DNA from: a virus
Direction: 5' to 3' (one strand)
Length of the DNA: 63,293 bases
Virus record (IMG/VR): IMGVR_UViG_3300042887_000199
Span: 1 to 63,293 of that record
Below, one piece after another: positions 7,847-15,100 of the stretch. Both the position numbers and the translations under genes were made by a program. Numbering within the stretch: the first letter of the stretch is position 1; each line of letters starts with the position of its first letter. The notes beneath the pieces were generated by a model. The model searched no databases and was not told the DNA's origin. It saw nothing but the letters and a program-made list of their open reading frames with translations.

Positions 7847-8169
7847 GTGTTCTTCTCCTTTAGTTTGGCTTCTATGGCTTGAGTAAGAGCAAAATGTTCG
7901 GTGCTTTGCGTAGTTAATTCTGCATCAAGGATGTCCATCCTTTCCGCTTCCGTCAGCCCCTGCCATTCGCGCTGTGGTGGGGCGGTGTAAAGCGGTACGT
8001 TGAACCCAACCTTTTGGTCATGCATCCACGCCACCGGCTCCGGTTCAGGCTGCGCGAGTCGGGCTGCTTCCCATCCTTCCCATGCCCAGAACGCAGGCGT
8101 ATCTCGTTCGTATGGATTGTCCTCAATTAGCCCGTCAGAGTTCCACCACTTGTTAAATTCTTCTGTCAT
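7843..8169 (-). CDS. Eaa/DUF-like accessory phage protein
   Basis: 108 residues. It has an N-terminal helix rich in Trp (FNKWWNSDG, FWAWEGWEAARLA), a PVAWMHDQ...LYTAPP linker and WQGLTEAERMDIL. This arrangement is characteristic of small accessory proteins in many proteobacterial phages and prophages, whose function is unknown. The C-terminus AIEAKLKEKNT matches that of the gene at 7449, indicating local duplication of gene ends. Confidence 0.75.
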   Translation of the reverse strand: MTEEFNKWWNSDGLIEDNPYERDTPAFWAWEGWEAARLAQPEPEPVAWMHDQKVGFNVPLYTAPPQREWQGLTEAERMDILDAELTTQSTEHFALTQAIEAKLKEKNT

Positions 8170-8955
8170 TTACTTCTCCTTGTATTCTTTTAGATTACTT
8201 TGTTTAGGCCATGGCAGAGAGCCTTGCCTTCTTCTTGAAAACTCACTCATTGACTCACACAAGAATAAGTTTGAAGGTCTGTTGTCCAAACCATCATTGT
8301 TTATATGTATTACAACCTCCCCTCTCTTTAACATTCTTCCAATCTGCTGGGCGCAAACCAGTCGGTGTTGAGCCGTGTACTTACTCACGTACCCCTCTCT
8401 CTTTCCAATCAAGACAAAATTATGGTTGGTTGCCTGTTGCAAATGTACGCCGCCTTTGAAGCCGTGAGAATTTGCCCCAGAGAAAAACTCTGAAGCGCAT
8501 TTCATGGAGCACGTTTTCTGTGAAGCATCGTGCTTTGTGCTGCGAGGGTAAAACATGGTACCGCAAAGAGCACAGGGCTTTTCTTCAAATTTGCGTGAGC
8601 CTTCTACGTAACATTTCTTAGAGCAATACAGCCTCCATCCATCGCCACGCGTAGCGGTTGTTGATCGCGTTGCAGTAAACATACTGCCGCAGTTCTCGCA
8701 CTCTTTGTCAATAGGTTGAACGCAGCTTTCTAAAAAGCATTTTCTACTGCAAAACTTGCGGGCAGCGCCGTGGTCAGGTCGTGCCATAAACTTGTCATTG
8801 CAGTTGACACATTTGTACTCAATCCTATCAAGCAACCCACTCTTGTTACGGCAGGTGATTGTGCAAAAACGAGATTTGTTTGCCCTGCTGTTCGGGCATT
8901 TGTATTCTTTTTTGCAGTGCTCACACTGTTTAATGACAGGTGGCCCATAAACCAT
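8170..8955 (-). CDS. HNH homing-type endonuclease with four N-terminal zinc fingers
   Basis: 261 residues. Residues 8-160 hold four repeats of the form C-x2-C ... C-x3-C (CEHCKKEYKCPN, CVNCNDKF, CENCGSMF, CALCGTMF, each closed by a second Cys pair such as CSRKC), probably treble-clef or zinc-ribbon fingers for DNA contact. The C-terminal domain has HRLVCAQQIGRMLKRGEVV, IHINNDGLDNRPSNLFL, the HNH signature; the first of the usual His-His pair is Ile. This is the form of free-standing homing endonucleases. Its insertion between small accessory genes fits a selfish element. Start supported by AAGGAGAAGCAAATG. Confidence 0.88.
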   Translation of the reverse strand: MVYGPPVIKQCEHCKKEYKCPNSRANKSRFCTITCRNKSGLLDRIEYKCVNCNDKFMARPDHGAARKFCSRKCFLESCVQPIDKECENCGSMFTATRSTTATRGDGWRLYCSKKCYVEGSRKFEEKPCALCGTMFYPRSTKHDASQKTCSMKCASEFFSGANSHGFKGGVHLQQATNHNFVLIGKREGYVSKYTAQHRLVCAQQIGRMLKRGEVVIHINNDGLDNRPSNLFLCESMSEFSRRRQGSLPWPKQSNLKEYKEK

Positions 8956-8970
8956 TTGCTTCTCCTTGTT

Positions 8971-9243
8971 TTAGTTGAACTGCTCTTTTGGTGGTGCATC
9001 CATTGTGTTTACAAACACAAAGTAATCTTCGACTGACTTGATTAGATTGTGCGTCTCCATGTCGGTTGCGTTGAGTGATATGACTTCGTGTATCGGGCTG
9101 TCTGGCAGCGAGATAATGACAACCCCCTGTGCTGCATCTTTGCCGTAACACTTTGCCAGTGCTTCAATCAGATTACGAAAGTGTTCTCTCTCGTCCTCAT
9201 TCATCTCCTCTAATCGCTTGGCAAAAGCTCTTGGATCAGACAT
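8971..9243 (-). CDS. Hypothetical protein
   Basis: 90 residues, helical and acidic N-terminus (RLEEMNEDEREHFRN), then an alternating beta pattern (GVVIISLPDSPIHEVISL). Not recognised. The ATG at 9243 has a strong AAGGAGG site even though it starts 34 bases inside the VRR-NUC gene. Confidence 0.75.
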   Translation of the reverse strand: MSDPRAFAKRLEEMNEDEREHFRNLIEALAKCYGKDAAQGVVIISLPDSPIHEVISLNATDMETHNLIKSVEDYFVFVNTMDAPPKEQFN

Positions 9244-9518
9244 GTTAATAACCTCCTTAGCTCATCTGTGTTGTCTTCACGGGCAACGAAAACGAAGCCC
9301 CCTGCTTTTTTAATACTTTCAATCTCCCGCTCTTGCAAAACCGTAAGCTTCCCCTTCCCTGCCTTGCACTCGATGGCCACGAACAAACCCATGAAGCACC
9401 CAATGATGTCAGGTACTCCAGAGCGCCCATATCCATGCGTAGCAGGGAAGAAGTAGTAGATACGCAACTCATCAAGTAGTTTGCGTACCTTCGCTTTCAC
9501 TTTCGCTTCGGGGGTCAT
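9210..9518 (-). CDS. VRR-NUC family nuclease
   Basis: 102 residues, close to the minimal size of stand-alone VRR-NUC proteins. The PD-(D/E)XK core is GVPDIIGCFMGLFVAIECKA: Asp near residue 36, Glu-x-Lys near 50-52, followed by QEREIESIKKAGGFVFVAR. Family members cut branched or structured DNA, so it may act as a junction resolvase or recombination nuclease here. It overlaps both neighbours. Confidence 0.9.
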   Translation of the reverse strand: MTPEAKVKAKVRKLLDELRIYYFFPATHGYGRSGVPDIIGCFMGLFVAIECKAGKGKLTVLQEREIESIKKAGGFVFVAREDNTDELRRLLTCLIQELLPSD

Positions 9519-9696
9519 GTAGTTGCTTTCTCCTCATCTCTTGTACTTCTTCAAGTTCTTCTTCCGACATGTACTGCTCAAGTGTGTAGAACCGTTCATC
9601 ACAAGCCAAACACCTGCGCTTGCGCACTACCATGTCCTCAATACGCCGCGTGTCGTAGGTAACGATCTTACTGTTGGCACAGCTTGGGCATTTCAT
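9472..9696 (-). CDS. NrdR-like zinc-ribbon protein
   Basis: 74 residues. The first 42 match the zinc-ribbon half of NrdR: MKCPSCANSKIVTYDTR, then RKRRCLACDERFYTLEQ, with four Cys in two CxxC pairs. The ATP-cone that follows in true NrdR is missing and is replaced by a short acidic/polar tail. It may bind DNA and regulate host or phage transcription. No ribonucleotide reductase gene lies in the window. Confidence 0.8.
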   Translation of the reverse strand: MKCPSCANSKIVTYDTRRIEDMVVRKRRCLACDERFYTLEQYMSEEELEEVQEMRRKQLHDPRSESESEGTQTT

Positions 9697-9812
9697 TTTT
9701 TACCCCGCCATTCTTTAAGTGCTCTCCACCCTTCAAGCAAAAGCACACCATTAAATATCCACAACAGTAAAACTCCCGGAATAATTACCAACCAAAACAA
9801 AATGTCACTCAT
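9693..9812 (-). CDS. Single-pass membrane mini-protein, 39 residues
   Basis: The frame from ATG 9812 encodes MSDILFWLVIIPGVLLLWIF followed by a short basic tail (WRALKEWRGKK). It is one transmembrane helix with a cytoplasmic positive end. It overlaps the previous stop and the NrdR-like start by four bases each (ATGA), so it is part of the coupled series. Function unknown. Confidence 0.7.
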   Translation of the reverse strand: MSDILFWLVIIPGVLLLWIFNGVLLLEGWRALKEWRGKK

Positions 9813-9991
9813 AACTTATGACCTCTCATCTGTCTGCACAACTCACGCTGTGCGTTATCAAAGTCCGGGCTGATCTCCGATACACCGCAAGGTAGCTTCG
9901 GGGGCTGTGTCAGCGCACGATGTCCCCAGTACACAGAGAACAACGCAACGCTGACATAGAACGCCACGGCTATTGCCGTTGCCCACTTCAT
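9809..9991 (-). CDS. Small membrane-anchored or exported protein
   Basis: 60 residues. Residues 3-23 are a hydrophobic helix (ATAIAVAFYVSVALFSVYWG), followed by a polar tail with two Cys that could form a disulphide outside the membrane. It could be an Rz1-like or superinfection-exclusion factor, but nothing in the sequence decides this. Confidence 0.65.
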   Translation of the reverse strand: MKWATAIAVAFYVSVALFSVYWGHRALTQPPKLPCGVSEISPDFDNAQRELCRQMRGHKL

Positions 9992-10191
9992 TTAATTAAC
10001 GCACCGAAGCGCGTAGGGCTACCCACCGTCATGAACATCTCAGCCGCTTCTTTGGCTTCTTCATCGGTCATGTTGTTCAGGTCTATGGTTCTCCCGTCCA
10101 ACGTCTGCACCGCTTCAATACCGCCCATGAGTTCTTTGTTCTTCTCAAGGAAGTCCACGATGAACTGTCGTGATGTACGTATTTCACTCAT
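9988..10191 (-). CDS. Hypothetical protein
   Basis: 67 residues starting at ATG 10191, which overlaps the upstream TAA by one base. The upstream extension to 10230 lies within the neighbour and is rejected. It contains EIRTSRQFIVDFLEKNKELM and NNMTDEEAKEAAEMFMTVG; it is helical with no known domain. Confidence 0.7.
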   Translation of the reverse strand: MSEIRTSRQFIVDFLEKNKELMGGIEAVQTLDGRTIDLNNMTDEEAKEAAEMFMTVGSPTRFGALIK

Positions 10192-10403
10192 TATTCTGCC
10201 CTCGCTTTCATCATTGCATCCGCAAAGCAATACGCTACGTCTGCTATGTTTTCACAATCGTCTTCGTAATCCCACTCGTACTCCTTATGGTAGATAGCGT
10301 GTACTTCTTTGACCATATTAAACGCCACAGGCAACGCTGCTGTCGCAAAGTAATCGCGTAAGTCCATGCCCTGCTGGCCCGTCATGTTTGGAAATGCTTT
10401 CAT
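10191..10403 (-). CDS. Conserved small phage protein
   Basis: 70 residues. The core MTGQQGMDLRDYFATAAL followed by a helical, acidic tail (ADVAYCFADAMMKARAE) is a pattern seen repeatedly in accessory regions of proteobacterial phages and prophages. Function unknown. The internal Met7 is an alternative start. Confidence 0.75.
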   Translation of the reverse strand: MKAFPNMTGQQGMDLRDYFATAALPVAFNMVKEVHAIYHKEYEWDYEDDCENIADVAYCFADAMMKARAE

Positions 10404-10612
10404 TCTGTCTTCCCCTTTATCAAGTCGATCATCTCGCAGTAAGCCGCTTTGCTGGCCTCATGCGTCTTGGCTGTTATCATCTCGTGCGCTACCTTGAACA
10501 GATCAGAGAGTTTGCGCAGTGCTTGGGCTGCTTCGTTGTCCATCTCACCACGCGCATTGTCGTCAAGGTAGTCTGCGAGTTCTCGCAGTGTTGGTTTGGT
10601 TCGTATGTTCAC
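10400..10612 (-). CDS. Hypothetical helical protein (GTG start)
   Basis: 70 residues: TLRELADYLDDNARGEMDNE, then a second helix, ending in DLIKGKTE. The start is GTG at 10612, overlapping the upstream stop by four bases (GTGA). Four bases also overlap the next gene. Confidence 0.7.
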   Translation of the reverse strand: MNIRTKPTLRELADYLDDNARGEMDNEAAQALRKLSDLFKVAHEMITAKTHEASKAAYCEMIDLIKGKTE

Positions 10613-10773
10613 CAGAGTGCCCTCCCATGTGTGGCTTCGGTTGGTTTAACTTCTTTCTCCTTGGCCTTGGTCACAAGCTTCCAGCCCGGCTGGACAAATT
10701 TCTCTGCCTCATGCCGGTCATGGAACTTGCGAAACAAAACCCCCTCGTCATCATAGACCCAGAAGCGCATCAT
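10609..10773 (-). CDS. Small hypothetical protein, 54 residues
   Basis: The frame runs from ATG 10773 (ATGATG; the second Met is equally likely) to TGA 10609. It encodes MMRFWVYDDEGVLFRKFHDR and WKLVTKAKEKEVKP. The N-terminal half is beta-like with an aromatic cluster. It sits exactly between two real genes with a four-base overlap on each side. Confidence 0.7.
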   Translation of the reverse strand: MMRFWVYDDEGVLFRKFHDRHEAEKFVQPGWKLVTKAKEKEVKPTEATHGRALW

Positions 10774-11378
10774 GCCTCTCCCACCATGGCCTTGATGCGT
10801 TTGTACAGCGCCATGACCTGCGAGAAAGAAAGTGTTGATAGTAGTTGGTCTGGGTCAAAGGCAGGGGCTGGCTCTGTGCGTCTGGTTATGGTCACCAGCT
10901 TCTTCTCTACGCCATCCTGCGTGTTGAGCGCGGCAATGCCTGCCTTCGTTTGTTTCTTCTTGATTGCGGGCACAGCTACTTTCTTTTTCTTACTCGCCTT
11001 GATCGGTGTGTACTCAGGTTGTAGTGCGGTGTAGCGCCCGTTGTCATCCCTTGTGACCATACCGCAGTGGTACATCTGCGTAAGCAGTGAACCTATAGAA
11101 GCCGCATTGAACCCACGGTTGGCCAGCATACGGGCGATGTCTTTGTGTTGCAGTCGTGGGTTGTCTCGCACCGCATTGAACGTCTCACGGCTGACGTTGT
11201 TGGTGGGCTTGAACGCATGGGGCAGCGCAGGTCTTGCGTCATCCCGTGGGTCTTCCTTCGCCCAAGCGTTGACGATGGTCTTGATGTCTTCTGGTGTAGT
11301 TGTACGTGTTTGCATTTGCTTCTCCTGTTCAGTTTTTTTGGCTAGTGCGATTTGTAATGCAGTGGCTAGGTCAGACAT
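10770..11378 (-). CDS. Winged-helix-like DNA-binding protein
   Basis: 202 residues. A central region (about 60-118) reads as a winged helix: SRETFNAVRDNPRLQHKDIA, RMLANRGFNAASIGSLLTQM, CGMVTRDDNGRYTAL. It is followed by a Lys-rich linker (KASKKKKVAVPAIKKKQ) and a helical C-terminus. Two starts are plausible: ATG 11378 after GAGG, and Met22 at 11315, which has the exact AGGAGAAGCAAATG leader of this arm. Probably binds DNA nonspecifically or as a regulator. Confidence 0.75.
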   Translation of the reverse strand: MSDLATALQIALAKKTEQEKQMQTRTTTPEDIKTIVNAWAKEDPRDDARPALPHAFKPTNNVSRETFNAVRDNPRLQHKDIARMLANRGFNAASIGSLLTQMYHCGMVTRDDNGRYTALQPEYTPIKASKKKKVAVPAIKKKQTKAGIAALNTQDGVEKKLVTITRRTEPAPAFDPDQLLSTLSFSQVMALYKRIKAMVGEA

Positions 11379-11380
11379 GA

Positions 11381-11638
11381 TTACCTCAACATAAGTGACA
11401 TACCAAGTACGTAAATGATGATGCCCCCTGCAACAAAGGCCACCATCTGCCAGTTTGTTTTAGCTGCCGCAGTGGGTCTCCACTCCCCGCCTAGTAATGC
11501 ATCTTGCAGTGCAAGCTCATCTTCGTCCTGCGTTGGGCGTGGCGGTTCGTAGTACACGCCGATCTTTATCTTGCCTGTGTCGTACGGCGTGACACGTGGC
11601 TTGTCGGTGAACGGCTTGTCTAATGTGTTGTCGTGCAT
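11381..11638 (-). CDS. Tail-anchored small membrane protein
   Basis: 85 residues. A polar N-terminal region is followed by one C-terminal transmembrane helix (WQMVAFVAGGIIIYVLGMSL) ending in the basic LR. The start has GGAGG upstream. The topology suggests a cytoplasmic domain anchored in the inner membrane; role unknown. Confidence 0.75.
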   Translation of the reverse strand: MHDNTLDKPFTDKPRVTPYDTGKIKIGVYYEPPRPTQDEDELALQDALLGGEWRPTAAAKTNWQMVAFVAGGIIIYVLGMSLMLR

Positions 11639-11669
11639 AGTCCCTCCGAGTTGGGGTTAAGGAAATTAG

Positions 11670-11698
11670 AACTTAAATTACTACGGGTAGTGTGTCAA
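11670..11698 (-). promoter_or_regulatory. Possible leftward promoter with small dyad
   Basis: On the minus strand TTGACA (11698-11693) is followed 17 bases later by TAAGTT. A 12-base dyad, ACTAC-GG-GTAGT on the plus strand (11680-11691), lies between them, where a repressor would act. The -10 match is poor, so this is tentative. Confidence 0.3.
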
Positions 11699-11718
11699 TA
11701 GGTAAGTGCCTACTTCGC

Positions 11719-11817
11719 CTACAAGATACCTAAGAACACAAAGAACAGTAGCCCTATGAGGCATACCACACAGAAGATCGTCAACAGTGCATCCTCATCC
11801 CAATCATTGTCATCCAT
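11719..11817 (-). CDS. Micro-protein, one transmembrane helix, 32 residues
   Basis: The frame from ATG 11817 gives MDDNDWDEDALLTIFCVVCL and then IGLLFFVFLGIL. A strongly acidic head is followed by one transmembrane helix that reaches the C-terminus. It starts two bases downstream of the preceding micro-gene's stop. Function unknown. Confidence 0.55.
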   Translation of the reverse strand: MDDNDWDEDALLTIFCVVCLIGLLFFVFLGIL

Positions 11818-11818
11818 C

Positions 11819-11923
11819 TCACACCCCCACAAAAAGAAAGAACAACACGGCCACCACTGTACCAATGACCGCACCCCCTACTGCTGCAAGCAGCATCGTT
11901 ATCTCGCTGTCTTCTAAATACAT
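11819..11923 (-). CDS. Micro-protein, one transmembrane helix, 34 residues
   Basis: The frame from ATG 11923 gives MYLEDSEITMLLAAVGGAVI followed by GTVVAVLFFLFVGV, a single Gly-rich transmembrane helix. The AAAGGAGAAGCAAATG leader is the strongest type in this arm, which argues that the gene is translated despite its size. Confidence 0.65.
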   Translation of the reverse strand: MYLEDSEITMLLAAVGGAVIGTVVAVLFFLFVGV

Positions 11924-11935
11924 TTGCTTCTCCTT

Positions 11936-12172
11936 TCAGGTCAGTAGGCTGTGCGCTTGTTCGCGGGTCAGCGGGATTGTCGGTGTGTCCATATCAAACC
12001 GTTCTTCAATGTTGCCCAGTATCAGGCGCAGGTACGGCTGCTCGTCGGTATCAAACGGTACGGTCAGTACCAACTCTAAGATCAGATCAGGCGTATTGAT
12101 CAGCGTGGCTTCATAGTCGCTGTACCCATAGCCGTTCTCTGCCGTTGCTATTTGCGTGGCTTCTAGTTTCAT
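11936..12172 (-). CDS. Hypothetical protein
   Basis: 78 residues, mostly beta (YEATLINTPDLILELVLTVP), ending in a short helix (LTREQAHSLLT). It has the standard AAGGAGAAGTAAATG leader and a terminator hairpin immediately upstream, so it is the first gene of a unit. No domain recognised. Confidence 0.75.
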   Translation of the reverse strand: MKLEATQIATAENGYGYSDYEATLINTPDLILELVLTVPFDTDEQPYLRLILGNIEERFDMDTPTIPLTREQAHSLLT

Positions 12173-12185
12173 TTACTTCTCCTTT

Positions 12186-12208
12186 AAAAAAGGGGTCAAC
12201 GTGACCCC
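12186..12208 (-). terminator. GGGTCA-family terminator hairpin 1
   Basis: GGGGTCA-CGT-TGACCCC forms a 7-bp stem followed on the minus strand by TTTTTT. It lies directly after the peptidase gene (stop at 12218) and before the 12172 gene, so it probably ends the leftward transcript. One of six related hairpins. Confidence 0.8.
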
Positions 12209-12217
12209 ATTACACAC

Positions 12218-13321
12218 TCATGCAAAGTGCAACTCATTAAACAGCGAGTCGAGTATCAAGTCCACATCCTCGCCATGCTCCAGACACTCAAGCGCCCAGT
12301 CAAGTGACGAAGGCTTGAGACCCTTGAAGTTCATATGCCGTAGCGCCAGCCCTGTATCGTCAGGCCAGATAGACTCGGCAACCATATTGGCCAGCGCATC
12401 GTAGTACCCATACTGCGCATCGAGCACGGCATCGATAGCATCCTCGCGTCTGAAGTCTGGCTCGGCATCAGTGGAGTCGTATGCGTACTGGCTCGTGGTC
12501 TTGTAGCTCTGCCACCAGTTGCCTGTGCCATAAGACATAGGCTCCACCACCGATGGGTCACGCTCAACAGGCAGCGCATCCCAGTCAACAGTCAAGACCG
12601 CAGCAGCAAGGTTGTTGTAGTACACAAGGTCAAGAGACTCCTCTTGCGTATGCTCACGGGCATAGCCCACCGATATGTTGGTGCACTCTGGGATGATGTC
12701 GGTAAACTCTGCGGTATCTGTGTACACGCCAGTGTCATCGTTCAACATCATCAGTGCGTCATGCCCATCCATCAGTGCGTCAGCCAAGGCAGAGCCGAAC
12801 GTATCAGAGCAGCACCTACCCCAACCCTGATGCGTGATGACGCTGTCAATACCACGCCTGTCGAACGCTATCGCACGATCAAACTCACGCAACAAGTCAG
12901 GCATCTTGTCTGCCAGATACCTTGCACCTACACCACCGCGCTCTTCACCTTGCGTGAAGACATAGTAGCCACGCACATTAGCGTGTATCAGATGCATCAA
13001 CAGCGCGACACCTGCACCGTCATCCGCACCCAGTACGTCACCCTTAGCCCGCCAGTGTGTCTTGGTCTTGGCGATCTTGTTCTTGCCCTCGTTACGATGC
13101 ACCGTGTCCACGTGTGCTACGAATAAGGTGCGGTGTGATGCCTTGACTCGGTTGTCCACGTGTAGGTTACCTGCACCGTCATAGAACGCTGCTTTGTTAA
13201 GCTCAAGTGGTAGCTGTTCGCGTAGCCACTGTGTGAATCTGACGTTGGTTGCTGACCCATGTGGGCGCTTGATGGATAGGGCGGTGTTCAGTACCTTGCC
13301 CAGTACGTTAGTTGCTTTCAT
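12218..13321 (-). CDS. M20/M28-family zinc aminopeptidase-like protein
   Basis: 367 residues. The start is ATG 13321, with GAGGAGAAC upstream, right after the previous stop. The open frame continues upstream to 13474 but only as an overlap with the neighbour. Co-catalytic zinc ligands are in the expected order: FVAHVDTVH (His70, Asp72), LGADDG (Asp100), QGEERGG (Glu126, Glu127), AFDRRG (Asp154) and a late His (REHTQEE, His224). The catalytic domain spans about 1-240; the C-terminal 125 residues are acidic, without a recognised fold. A peptidase of this class in a phage early region is unusual. Its substrate is unknown; partners may include host peptides or the adjacent Cys/His-rich protein. 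Confidence 0.85.
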   Translation of the reverse strand: MKATNVLGKVLNTALSIKRPHGSATNVRFTQWLREQLPLELNKAAFYDGAGNLHVDNRVKASHRTLFVAHVDTVHRNEGKNKIAKTKTHWRAKGDVLGADDGAGVALLMHLIHANVRGYYVFTQGEERGGVGARYLADKMPDLLREFDRAIAFDRRGIDSVITHQGWGRCCSDTFGSALADALMDGHDALMMLNDDTGVYTDTAEFTDIIPECTNISVGYAREHTQEESLDLVYYNNLAAAVLTVDWDALPVERDPSVVEPMSYGTGNWWQSYKTTSQYAYDSTDAEPDFRREDAIDAVLDAQYGYYDALANMVAESIWPDDTGLALRHMNFKGLKPSSLDWALECLEHGEDVDLILDSLFNELHFA

Positions 13322-13322
13322 A

Positions 13323-14780
13323 TTAGTTCTCCTCGTTGATTGTGATGTACTCGTGCGCATGGTCAGGGTGTACAGCCAAGCCACACTCGGTCTCGAATGG
13401 CGATACCTCATCGCACAGATACCACTTCTCGTCATGCTCACACTGCCATGCGTCTTGCTCAAGCGCCATGTCACCGTTCTCTAACTCAACGCAGTCATCA
13501 CGATGCTCGGTTGTACATGAGTGGTTGCAATGCACCCAGCAGTCATCATCGCTGTGCACCCAGATGTCACGGTAGTCAAGATGCACCGCATCGTCCTGAT
13601 GCACATAGTCACCGCAGTCAAGCTCAACGATGTCATAGCGGCTCAAGTACTCAGGGTCATAGTACTCACCGTTAACCTCAATCGCGTCACCGAGGTAGAT
13701 GTAGTACTCGTCACCACCACGGCCATGCACTAGTATGTAGTCACCGATGCAGCACTCACCGACTGATCTGTCACCGTAATACCCGATGCTGTATGTCTCA
13801 TCCTCATGCACACGATTACCGCAGTCACCGCAAGAACAACTTGATGAATTACTGGCATGGCCGTCAGTGCGATCACACTCGTACTCACCATTGCGGGTAA
13901 TCAACAGATACTCGCCCTCATCAGACACGTACTTGACATCACCATCGATGTACGGCGCCCAGAAGTCATCGTGATACCTGCCCTCGGTTATCTTGGCAAG
14001 CTTGAGACCTACCCAGTCGTGTGTCTTGGTATAGCCTTGGTCACGCAGCCACACCTCGATAGCCTCATCGCTGTGTGAGTACTGGTTGCTGTTGTCTCTG
14101 CGTGTGTAGGAACGCACAAAGGTCTTGCTCTCGATGTTGACTAAGCACCGCGCAGTGATGAGTTCACTTGCACCCAGACGCACAGCAATACGCCAGCCAT
14201 ACTTGGGGTCATACACCTCATACGGATGCGTCTCACCATCGTGAAGACCTTCCCACCGCATACATGAGTGCGGCCCATCCTGCACCGCTTGCACGATCTT
14301 GGGAACCGTATCCCACAGCACAAACTTATACGGCACGTGGCGCATGGCAATGTCGCGCACCCAGTGGTCAGGCATGGTAGGGAAGTGTCGCGCTATGTAC
14401 TTGCCAACAGATGTAACCGTCTGTCTGTCAGCGTGGCCGTGTGCGTCTGACCTTGTGTATGCGATGCGTGATGGGTCAGAGTCAGCAGCATGGGGGTGTT
14501 CGAGTACAAGCAGATGCCAGTCTGCGGGGGGTGCTAGGGTTACGGCTTGCTGTATCGCAGGATGCACGGGCGATGAGCCATACTCACGAGAGAACCACGT
14601 GCGGTAGTTGTCAGGGTTCTTGTCGGGATACTTGGGTTTGTAGTTATCTGGCAGGTCATCCCAGCCGTAGTTCGTGATGTGACGGCCAACCAGCGCGCGT
14701 TCGTTCAGGATGTGGGCTAAGTCTGTCATCCATTCCCAACGACTAATGCCGCAGTACTCTGCGGGTGTGTACTTGCTCAT
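13323..14780 (-). CDS. Large unknown protein with Cys/His/Asp-rich C-terminal repeats
   Basis: 485 residues, unrecognised. Residues 1-300 are alpha/beta with many aromatic and His residues. From about residue 320 to the end there are repeated short units carrying CGDC, VHEDE, ECC, VHQDD, VHSDD, WVHCNHSC, QCEHDEKWYLC and ECGLAVH, consistent with several small zinc-binding folds or an acidic metal-binding beta structure. The protein is very acidic (pI low). It is the longest early gene without a clear role. The stop and the next start are spaced for coupling with the M20/M28-like peptidase, suggesting a shared function. Confidence 0.8.
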   Translation of the reverse strand: MSKYTPAEYCGISRWEWMTDLAHILNERALVGRHITNYGWDDLPDNYKPKYPDKNPDNYRTWFSREYGSSPVHPAIQQAVTLAPPADWHLLVLEHPHAADSDPSRIAYTRSDAHGHADRQTVTSVGKYIARHFPTMPDHWVRDIAMRHVPYKFVLWDTVPKIVQAVQDGPHSCMRWEGLHDGETHPYEVYDPKYGWRIAVRLGASELITARCLVNIESKTFVRSYTRRDNSNQYSHSDEAIEVWLRDQGYTKTHDWVGLKLAKITEGRYHDDFWAPYIDGDVKYVSDEGEYLLITRNGEYECDRTDGHASNSSSCSCGDCGNRVHEDETYSIGYYGDRSVGECCIGDYILVHGRGGDEYYIYLGDAIEVNGEYYDPEYLSRYDIVELDCGDYVHQDDAVHLDYRDIWVHSDDDCWVHCNHSCTTEHRDDCVELENGDMALEQDAWQCEHDEKWYLCDEVSPFETECGLAVHPDHAHEYITINEEN

Positions 14781-14826
14781 GGTGTTTCCTTTCGGGTTGT
14801 GTTGCGTTAAGTGAATGGCCTGATTA

Positions 14827-14850
14827 ACGGGTCAGGCCGACCCGTTTTTG
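14827..14850. terminator. GGGTCA-family hairpin 2
   Basis: ACGGGTC-AGGCC-GACCCGT (7-bp stem), followed on the plus strand by TTTTTG. It lies between the genes at 14852 and 13323. The T-run is on the side opposite to gene direction, so it may block antisense transcription or act as a binding site rather than end the leftward message. Confidence 0.5.
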
Positions 14851-14851
14851 T

Positions 14852-15073
14852 TTACCGTAGATCAGCGAACCAATTACCCTGTGCCATCTCTGCATCGAGC
14901 CGCTCATCGAGCGGGATAAACTTCTCAAACAAATCCATGAAGGCAGTCAGGATGCGCTCCTGATTATTCAAGTCAGCGTACATGTACGCCTCGGCCAAGC
15001 GGGAGGCAAAGCCGCCACCTGTGCGCTTCATTGCATGGGCTGCTGCGAATAGTTGTTCTGATGTGTATTTCAT
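14852..15073 (-). CDS. Hypothetical helical protein
   Basis: 73 residues, all-helical by appearance: YTSEQLFAAAHAMKRTGGGF, RLAEAYMYADLNNQERILTA, FMDLFEKF. Leader CCGAAAGGAGCAACACCATG is of the class used throughout 14.7-17.8 kb. Function unknown. Confidence 0.75.
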   Translation of the reverse strand: MKYTSEQLFAAAHAMKRTGGGFASRLAEAYMYADLNNQERILTAFMDLFEKFIPLDERLDAEMAQGNWFADLR

Positions 15074-15100
15074 GGTGTTGCTCCTTTCGGTTGGTTGTGG

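Noticed and set aside
13322-13474. N-terminal extension of the M20/M28 peptidase frame
   Set aside because: It lies fully inside the preceding gene; the ATG at 13321 has a strong leader and gives a normal family start.
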